Of a DNA stretch of 64,000 bases, positions 57,076 to 64,000 are shown piece by piece (position 1 is the first letter of the stretch; each line of letters opens with the position of its first letter). Under the pieces are notes generated by a model. That model was not told the DNA's origin. It did no database searches and worked only from the letters and a program-made list of their open reading frames with translations. Made by a program: the position numbers and the translations under genes. The stretch spans positions 32,938 through 96,937 of the forward strand of contig CAVQFO010000009.1 in assembly GCA_963711725.1 (NCBI GenBank), read 5' to 3'. The stretch is from CAVQFO01 sp963711725 (GTDB taxonomy: Bacteria; Pseudomonadota; Gammaproteobacteria; Nitrococcales; Aquisalimonadaceae).

Positions 57076-57116
57076 CGTCGTATTATTTGGCACTTATAGA
57101 GCCAAATAATACGACG
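57076..57116. repeat. Perfect 16-base AT-rich inverted repeat after proQ
   Basis: CGTCGTATTATTTGGC (57076-57091) and GCCAAATAATACGACG (57101-57116) are perfect inverses with loop ACTTATAGA. It is far more AT-rich than its surroundings. It starts eight bases past the proQ stop, but no T-run follows. It could be a 3' stem-loop bound by ProQ-type proteins, or a short mobile remnant. Confidence 0.7.
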
Positions 57117-57157
57117 ACCAGGGAGACGCCGGTCTACGCACCCGCCCGCGATGTTCC

Positions 57158-57484
57158 TCAGGAGATCATGGCGACAAACACCGGCCCCCAGCCGATCAGC
57201 AGTGCGGCCAGGGCGACGATGTCGCCGGAGACGATCAGCCTCAGATCGCGCGGCGTGGGGCCTTCGCCACCCTTGAGCATGATGGGCGCCATCAGAAGAT
57301 CGAACGCCAATCCCGCAATGAACATGGGGACGATGGAAGGGGCGATCACCGTGGTCACAAGCGCCCAGCCGCTATGCCCCGGCGGGGTACCCGGCGTCGG
57401 TAGAAACGCCAACGTCAATAGCGCCAGCACAAACAAGACGATGCGTAACGCTCCAACGCGCTCCAAGGCTCCGGTCACGGGCAA
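57158..57484 (-). CDS. Hypothetical small membrane protein
   Basis: 108 residues; no family recognised. Three or four membrane helices: ALRIVLFVLALLTLAFLPTP, GWALVTTVIAPSIVPMFIAG, AFDLLMAPIML and IVSGDIVALAALLIGWGPVF. The only polar loop is KGGEGPTPRDLR. Codon use is like the neighbours and the start (MPVTGALERVG) is plausible. It is divergent from the large GGDEF-EAL gene and convergent with proQ. No function can be offered. Confidence 0.65.
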   Translation of the reverse strand: MPVTGALERVGALRIVLFVLALLTLAFLPTPGTPPGHSGWALVTTVIAPSIVPMFIAGLAFDLLMAPIMLKGGEGPTPRDLRLIVSGDIVALAALLIGWGPVFVAMIS

Positions 57485-57682
57485 ATCCTCTCAATCATAA
57501 TGGGGAAGACGGCGATTATACGGCAGCTCGAAGGCGTACGGCGCGGCCTGATGATCCAAATCATGGATCGCCGCCCGGGCCAATGAGAGAATAGCGATAT
57601 TGGGGGGACGCAAGCGATCGACGCTCGCATCGCCCGGCAGGGAAGCCGCTCCCGTTCGCGCCATCGGAAGCGGAGGTATGCC

Positions 57683-60600
57683 GTGCGCGGCTCCTGGCTT
57701 GGAACCGACATTTTTGCCGTCTCCCTGCGATTCCTCGCCGTCTTCGCCCTGGGCGTAGCCGCCGTGCTGGCGTCTTTGGGCACGCTGGAAGCCCAACGGC
57801 TGGCCTCCGAACGCCAGGAGGACCGGGTTCGACTCGCGCTCACCGCGGGCACTTTGGGCCAGGATCTTCGAGACGTCATCGCCACGCTGCGCATTATCCG
57901 CAATTCGGATCAACTGCGGAACTATGTGTCCCACACGGACCGGGAGACCACCCAGCACCTGACCGACCTCTTCCGGACCCTGGAAAAACACGATGGCCAC
58001 TACGACCAGATGCGCGTCCTCGGCCTGGACGGCCGGGAACGTGTACGCGTGGACTATGCCAACGGCCAGCCCACCGTTGTCTCCCAAGGCGAATTGCAGT
58101 CCAAGTCGGACCGCTACTACTTCACCGACGCGCTGGACCTGTCCCCGAGCGAGATTTATGTCTCGCCGCTGGATCTGAACGTCGAACACGGCGTGATCGA
58201 ACAGCCGTTGAAGCCCACCATTCGCGTGGCGGCCCCGCTGTTCGACGAAAGGGGCGGACGCGCCGGTGTGCTGGTATTGAATTACCGCGCCGAGGGCATA
58301 TTGGCGCGGTTTCGCCAAGGCACCCGCGGCAGCGCGGGAGACGCCATGCTGCTCAACCGGGACGGCTATTGGCTGTCCAGCGCCAATCCGGCGGACGAAT
58401 GGGGGTTCCAGCTCCCCGGCCGCGCCAGCTTCGCCCAACGTTATCCCGAGGCCTGGGCCCAGATCCGCGAAGCCGATGCCGGTGACATCCAGACCTCCCG
58501 GGGGCGTTTCCTGTTCGATACGGTCCATCTCTCGGAGCTGGTCAGATCGGATTCCGGGATCAAGGTGCAATTCCCCCAAACGGATGAGAACTACTGGAAA
58601 CTGGTAACGGCGCTGCCGCCCAGCACCGCCCTTACCCCGCTTGCTGAACTGTTCCGCACGCGTTCCGGCGTAACCGGGTCACTGATCGCCGTCGTGGCAT
58701 TGGCCAGCCTCCTGGTGGCTGTCCTGCGTACCAACAACCTCCGCCAGGCTGCGGCGCTGCGGGAGAGCGAGGAGCGATTCGGCCTGGCCATTCGCGGTGC
58801 CAATGAGGGGCTGTTCGACTGGCAGATCGCCCACAATCGCGTGTTCTTCTCGCCGCGCTGGAAGTCGATGCTGGGCTACCGCGGCGACGAGATCGGCGAC
58901 AGCATCGACGAATGGACCTCCCGCCTCCACCCCGAGGACAAGGAACGGGCGCTGGCCCAGCTCAACGATCACGTCCGCGGGCGCACCGATCACTACGAAT
59001 CGGTCTATCGCCTGCGCCACAAATCCGGCCGCTACATCCGGGTGCAGTGCCGCGGCCTCGCCGTGCGCAACGCCCAGGGCCGGGCCCTGCGCATGGTGGG
59101 AACCTGCCTGGACATCACCGAGCGCTACCGTACCGAAGAGCGACTGCGGCAGGCCGCCGTGGTGTTCGACAATACCAACGAAGCCATCGTCATCACCGAC
59201 AGCCAGCATCACATCATTGCCGCCAATCCGGCCTTTTCGCAATCACGGGGTACGACGCGGAAGCGTCCAGGGCAAACCCATCGGCCTGTTGCACTCCGGC
59301 CGCGACGACGAGGAATTCTATCGAGCCATGGAGACCTGCCTGCTTGAAACCGGCCAGTGGCGCGGCGAAACCTGGCAGCGGCGCCGAAACGGTGAAATCT
59401 TCCCCGCCTGGCAGAACGTGAGCGTCGTGCGCGACGAACGTGGCACCGTGAAATATCTGGTGTGGCTGTTGACGGATATCAGCGAGCTCAAGAATTCCGA
59501 ACTCAAACTGCAGGAGCTGGCGCACCATGATGTCCTTACCGGGCTTCCCAACCGCCTGCTCTTCAACGCCCATCTGGAGCGCGCACTGGAGCGGGCCAAG
59601 CGTCATCATGAGCGTATCGCCCTGATGTTTCTGGACCTGGACCGCTTCAAGGTTATCAACGATACACTGGGCCATACGGCCGGCGACCGGCTGCTCTCGG
59701 CGGTGGCGACGCGTATCCGGGAATGCGTGCGTGCCGAGGACACCGTTGCCCGGCTGGGCGGTGACGAATTCACGGTCATCGTTGAGGAGGTCCGATCGGT
59801 CGACGACATCGCCCCCCTGGCCCAGAAGATCCTGGATACCATATCCCAGCCCGTCGCCGTGGACGGCCATGAAATCGCCACTTCGGCCAGCATCGGGGTC
59901 AGCATCTATCCCGACCACGCGGCCGGCGGACGCGACCTGATCAAGGCCGCCGACGTGGCCATGTACCACGCCAAGGCCCAGGGCCGGGCGGCCTACCGGT
60001 ACTACACCCCCGATCTCAGCGCCCGGGCCTACGAACGGCTGCTCCTGGAGCAGGGTCTGCAGCAGGCGCTACCCCAGCACCAACTCCAGCTTCTGTATCA
60101 GCCGCAGATTTCGCTCGCCACCAACAACGTGGTGGGTGTGGAAGCGCTGGTGCGCTGGCAGCACCCGGAAATGGGCCTGATCATGCCCGAGCGTTTCATC
60201 GGCGTGGCCGAGGATACGGGCCTGATCGTTCCGCTGGGCGAATGGGTTTTGCGCCAAGCCTGGGAACAGGCCCAGGAATGGGTTCGCAACGGCCTGGTCC
60301 TGCACCGCATCGCGGTGAACGTATCCGCCCGTCAGGTGACGGCCCCGGGCTTCACCGCCGCCGTGCAGGAGATCGTGGGGAACATCCGGCCCGGGGACAA
60401 ACCCAGCCTGGACCTGGAGATCACGGAAACCAGCCTGCAGACCATCCGCGAGGCGGTCAACACCTTGCGCTTCCTCAAGACCCTGGGGATACGCCTCGCC
60501 ATCGACGACTTCGGCACCGGCTACTCCTCGCTGAGCGCGCTCAAGGACCTGCCGGTGGACATGCTCAAGATCGACCGTTCCTTCATCCGCGACGTGCCCG

Positions 60601-60836
60601 GCAGCACCGACGCCGAGGCCATCGTCGCGGCCATTGTCGCCATGGGCCATCAGCTCAATCTGACCGTGCTGGCGGAGGGCGTGGAGACCCAGGCCCAGTT
60701 GGATTTCCTTCGAAGCGTGGGCTGCGACGAGATGCAGGGCTTCCTGTTCAGCCGGCCGTTGGAGGCCGGCGACCTCCGGGCGCTGACGGCCGGCGGCACC
60801 GATGTGGTCCAGCGTCGCTTCGGCACCGACGTCTGA
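57683..60836 (+). pseudogene. Cache-PAS-PAS-GGDEF-EAL c-di-GMP enzyme, two one-base deletions
   Basis: Corrected length about 1051 residues from GTG 57683 (GGAGG upstream). One membrane helix (FAVSLRFLAVFALGVAAVLA), a periplasmic Cache-type sensor (about 40-330), a second helix (SLIAVVALASLLVAVL), PAS (about 360-480) and PAS (about 490-610), GGDEF with ARLGGDEFTVIVEE, and EAL with GVEALVRWQHPEMG and IDDFGTGYSSLSALKD. Both catalytic sites look intact, so it may be bifunctional. The breaks are at about 59237 (TTTTCGCA for TTTTCCGCA) and about 59264 (GAAGCGTCC for GAAGCGGTCC), 27 bases apart in PAS 2. Confidence 0.92.
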
Positions 60837-60924
60837 GGCATCTGCAGCCCCACTCCACTCTTGTCCCCTTCCGGTTCCGTCCGCACGTTATGGGTTTGAC
60901 CCTGGATTCTGGCGGCCCAACGTT

Positions 60925-61830
60925 ATGCATGTACTGGTCACGGGAGGCACGGGCTTTATCGGCAGCGCCTTGTGCCGTCACCTGCTGCGACGAGGCGATC
61001 GGGTCACGGTCTTGAGCCGCTACCGCAACAAGGCGCGAGCCCAGTTCTGCGCCCGGGTCCGGGTCGTGGAGACGCCCGACGAACTCAACGGCCACGCGCC
61101 GCCCGAAGCCATCGTCAACCTGGCCGGCCGCAACCTGGGCAGCAGCCGCTGGACCGAAGAAGCCAAACAGGATTTCGTGGACAGCCGGGTCGGGGTGACC
61201 CACGTCTGGTGGCCTACATTGCCGGCCAGGAGCGGGCCAGCGACCCCGGGTGCTGATCAACGGGTCGGCGGTGGGCTATTACGGAACCGGGGTGACCACA
61301 CACTGACCGAACGATCCCATTCGGCCAATGAATACCAGTCCGATTTGTGCAGAGCCTGGGAACAGGCCGCCCGGCGGGCCGAACCGCTGGGAGTGCGGGT
61401 GTGCCTGATGCGTTCAGGCGCCGTCCTGGGTCCCGGCGGCGGCCCGCTGGCGGGACTGGTGTCGTTGTTCCGCAGCGGTTTGGGCAGCTACGCGGGCACG
61501 GGCCGTCAATGGTTGTCGTGGATACACATTCGCGATTGGATCGACCTGGCCTGTTACCTCATCGGTCGACCCAGCCTAAGCGGGCCTTTCAACGCCACCT
61601 CACCTCACCCCGTGCGCAATCGTGAATTCGCCGAGACTCTGGGCCGGGTGCTGAACCGTCCGGTCTGGGGCGGGGCACCGGAGTGGCTGATGCATCTCCT
61701 CTACGGCGAAATGGCCCATCTCTATTGCACGGGCCAAAAGGTCCTGCCTCGGCGGGCCCTGGATCAAGGCTTCCGGTTCCGCTACCCGAAACTGCAAGAC
61801 GCCCTGGAGGCCATCCTGCAGCCGGCCTAG
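60925..61830 (+). CDS. TIGR01777-family epimerase (YfcH-like) with a 27-residue out-of-frame patch
   Basis: 301 residues. NAD-binding VLVTGGTGFIGSALCRHLLR; RNLGSSRWTEEAKQ and WIHIRDWIDLACYLI match the family; the C-terminal DUF1731 end reads LDQGFRFRYPKLQDALEAI. Between about 61202 and 61285 the open frame encodes WWPTLPARSGPATPGADQRV instead of LVAYIAGQERAS and VLINGSAVGYYG, which are readable in the other two frames. Three one-base deletions (near 61202, 61246 and 61285) cancel, so the frame reads through. The SAVGYYG catalytic segment is thereby lost. Probable sequence error. Confidence 0.88.
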   Translation: MHVLVTGGTGFIGSALCRHLLRRGDRVTVLSRYRNKARAQFCARVRVVETPDELNGHAPPEAIVNLAGRNLGSSRWTEEAKQDFVDSRVGVTHVWWPTLPARSGPATPGADQRVGGGLLRNRGDHTLTERSHSANEYQSDLCRAWEQAARRAEPLGVRVCLMRSGAVLGPGGGPLAGLVSLFRSGLGSYAGTGRQWLSWIHIRDWIDLACYLIGRPSLSGPFNATSPHPVRNREFAETLGRVLNRPVWGGAPEWLMHLLYGEMAHLYCTGQKVLPRRALDQGFRFRYPKLQDALEAILQPA

Positions 61831-63080
61831 GCAGACCCCAGGAGCCGGGTCAGGCCAAAAATCGCGGCGCCGGCGAAAGCACCGACCACCGTCCCGTTGA
61901 CCCGGATGAACTGGAGATCCCGGCCCACGGCCCGCTCCAGCCGTGTCGTAACCGTCGCCGTGTCCCAGCCGGACACCACTTCCGCTATGAACGCGCCGAT
62001 GGTGGCGCGGAACGGTACGATAAAGCCCTCCACGAAACGGCCGATCTGGATATCCACGGCGCGGCCCAGCGTGTCGTCCTCAAGCAGCGCGCGCCCAATA
62101 CTTCCAGGCTCGCGGCCAACGACCGCACCAGCGCCGGCGTGCGGGCGCGGGCGTGGTCCGTCAGGGCTTCGCGCAGCACGTCCCAGACCACATCGACGTG
62201 GCGCCTCAACTCCGGGTCGGCCAGCAGCCGCTGTTGCAGATCGGCCACTGGCGACGGAATGTCTCGGAATGCTCCAACCGCTCCGCCAGCTCCCTCAGGC
62301 TCCGGTCCAACTCCTGGCGCACAGGCCCCTCCGGATGGGCCAGCTCCTCCAGCACCTCCTCCAGGCCGGCGACCAGGGACTCCGCCATCTGCCGATCGAA
62401 GCGCCTGGGCACCCACCACCGGCTGCCCTCGCTGACCCGGTCGTAGATGCGGTCCTCATTGCGAGCCAGCAGATCGTGGAGCACCGCCACGCCGCGGTCC
62501 AACAGCACGCCATAGGATTCCGTCCGCAGAAACGTCCGCAGGATCCGCCTCAGCGCCGGCACCGGATCACCGTGCCAGACCGTCGATCACCGTCTGCCCG
62601 AACAGCTTGCGCATCCGAGCCTCGCCCAGGGCCTCCACCATATAGGGCACGGCGGCAACCATCCGATCCGCCACCTTCTCCGCGTTGTCTTCGTCCACCA
62701 GCCATTGGCCGATCCGGTGAGTGGGCCGCGCGGCGCTCAACCGGTCCGCGACCACCGCCGGATCCAGGAAATGCGTCTCCACGAACTGCCCAATCCGCGC
62801 CCGATCCGGCGTTTGTTGTTGGGAAGAATCGCCGCGTGGGGAATGGCAAACCCAACGGGCGCCGAAACAAGGCCGTCACCGCGAACCAGTCCGCGAGTCC
62901 GCCCACCACTCCCGCTTCGGCGGCGGCGCGCAGCCACAGCACCCACTCCGGCGGCGCAGCCACGGTGAGCGTCCAGACATAACCAGCGGCGGCAAAAACC
63001 AAGAGACCCGTGGCCAGGCCGCGAGCGCGGCGTAGCTGCCGGTCTTGACGGGCTTGAGGATCGGCGGGCGTGGCTGGCAT
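61827..63080 (-). pseudogene. DUF445 family membrane protein, about five frame breaks
   Basis: Fragments in three frames make one DUF445 protein of about 420 residues from ATG 63080 (MPATPADPQARQDRQLRRAR). A first membrane helix (GLLVFAAAGYVWTL), GVVGGLADWFAVTALFRRPL, PHAAILPNNKRRIGR, VETHFLDPAVVADRL, then a helical middle (VSEGSRWWVPRRFDRQMAES) and the closing LQFIRVNGTVVGAFAGAAIF helix. Breaks near 62838, 62790, 62573, 62248 and 62095. Function of the family is not established; E. coli YjiN is a member. Overlaps the preceding gene end by four bases (convergent). Confidence 0.85.
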
Positions 63081-63235
63081 ATCGAGTAATTCCCGGCAGG
63101 CAAGAGTGGATGCCAGCTTACCGCCAGCGCACCGTCCGCGAGAAGCGTGGCGGTAACCTTGCCGCGGTTGCGGCTCCCCGGCGCTCGCGCAACATGTGGG
63201 GAACACGCCCCCAGGTGCCCAGCGAGACCGAACTC

Positions 63236-64000
63236 ATGCCTGAAGAAGCCGTCGGGCTTGCCAACAATGCCTGCGCCACGCCCAACGGAAGACGGCGACG
63301 GGCAGATCCGCCACGGCACCGCTTTACCGTGCGTGCCGTTGTGGACCCGGCATGCGCCGGTGCAGACGCCGGCGCCATTCTGGATGGGCGCCACCGGGGC
63401 ATTCCCGTGGTGGCAACCCTGGCGGAGGCCGTGGAGACTCCGCGGTTCCGGTTCGCCACTGCATCGTCGGCCTGGCAACCCACGGCGGCCGGCTTACCCC
63501 GGAGCTGCGCGGGCTCTTGCGCGAGGCCCTGGAGCAGGGACTGTCGATAGTCAACGGCCTGCACGACCTGGCGGGCGACGATCCGGAGCTGGCGGCCATG
63601 GCGAACGCCAGGGGGCTTACGATTTTGGATTTGCGGCGCCCCGAACCCCGTTCCGATCTCCACTTCTGGAGCGGCGAGGTGGCGCGCCTGACCATCCCCC
63701 GCATTGCGGTGCTGGGCACGGACTGCGCCATTGGCAAACGCACCACCGCCCAGCTGTTGGCCACGGCGCTGACCCGGGCCGGCACCCGCGCCGAGCTGAT
63801 CTACACCGGCCAGACCGGCTGGCTACAGGGCGGGCGATACGGCTTCATTCTCGATGCCACCGTCAACGACTACGTCGCCGGGGAGCTGGAACACGCCCCT
63901 GCTCTCCTGCGCGCGGGAACGCTCCCCGGAGGTCATGCTCCTGGAAGGACAGTCCGCCCTGCGCAACCCCAGCGGCCCGTGCGGCGCGGAATTCCTGCGT
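63236..64000 (+). pseudogene. DUF1611-type protein (DgcN-like), many frame breaks, cut by right edge
   Basis: Begins at about ATG 63236 (MPEEAVGLANNACATPNG) and runs off the window. Pieces in several frames fit DUF1611: FTVRAVVDPACAGADAGAIL, ATHGGRLTPELRGLLREALE, GLSIVNGLHDLAGDDPELA, the P-loop-like VLGTDCAIGKRTTAQLLATA, YTGQTGWLQGGRYGFILDA and MLLEGQSALRNPSGPCGAEF. The GTDC-x-GK segment is the family hallmark. Members include N-acetyl-D-glutamate racemase DgcN. At least five frame breaks lie within 760 bases, near 63287-63320, 63460 and 63898. Confidence 0.8.

Noticed and set aside
57158..57484. Long plus-strand frame 56844-57500 over the small membrane protein
   Set aside because: The minus-strand frame has clear membrane helices, while the plus frame is a low-complexity Ser/Thr/Arg shadow running out of proQ.
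1..64000. tRNA, rRNA, insertion sequences, prophage, toxin-antitoxin or restriction genes
   Set aside because: I looked for their usual motifs and arrangement by eye and found none; a tRNAscan, Infernal or HMM search could still find short items I missed.

Overview
The window is GC-rich chromosomal DNA of a free-living proteobacterium, most likely a gammaproteobacterium. The signs are parE/parC, ttcA, trhO, proQ, a GshA of the enterobacterial type, a FimX-like protein and the PA2779/PA2778 pair. A sulfide:quinone oxidoreductase, a class I PHA synthase with phasin and an FNR/ANR box suggest a metabolically flexible, facultatively microaerobic organism of the Chromatiales/Ectothiorhodospiraceae kind; that placement is inference. 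I see no prophage, CRISPR array, insertion sequence, rRNA or tRNA gene.

Layout. 1-11 kb: fimX-like (cut by the left edge), htpX, parE-parC, xseB-ispA and queD-folE2, all intact. 11-18 kb: a protease-fold protein lacking its catalytic aspartate, a frameshifted P-type ATPase, a TetR regulator with a clear palindromic operator, a TolC-family channel, a thioesterase and the PA2779/PA2778 pair. 18-25 kb: ttcA, a padR-MFP-RND efflux operon and a triple-BON protein. 25-33 kb: MFS/LysR divergent pair, then two paralogous GAF-GGDEF diguanylate cyclases flanking O-acetylhomoserine sulfhydrylase and a CoA-binding protein. 33-46 kb: two aminotransferases, a D-2-hydroxyacid dehydrogenase, an amidase, an aldehyde dehydrogenase and an isopropylmalate/tartrate-type dehydrogenase (a possible amide/amino-acid catabolic set), with a third diguanylate cyclase, an AEC transporter, a CarS-like protein and a phosphoesterase. 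46-51 kb: an sqr-dksA-like operon, divergent from an alcohol dehydrogenase across a perfect FNR box, then a GltS-like flavoprotein and sufT. 51-57 kb: phasin, phaC, gshA, trhO, proQ. 57-64 kb: a Cache-PAS-GGDEF-EAL protein, a TIGR01777 epimerase, a DUF445 protein and a DUF1611 protein cut by the right edge.

Two features cut across the whole window. First, most larger intergenic gaps are filled by families of palindromic repeats (CACAGAG hairpins paired with GTCGGATT palindromes; CACGAAG cores bracketed by inverted GTAGGAGCGG REPs), arranged as repeatable composite elements. Second, about thirteen otherwise conserved genes from 12.9 kb onward carry single-base frame breaks. They are nearly all one extra base up to 53 kb, and mostly one missing base after 59 kb, densest at the right end. 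This looks more like consensus error than decay, so the frame-broken genes are probably functional in the organism.

No complete new system (defence, secretion, biosynthetic cluster) is evident. The best candidates for novelty are the composite repeats, the FNR-controlled sqr-dksA operon, the degenerate retropepsin-like protein, and the hairpin abutting the PA2778 start.
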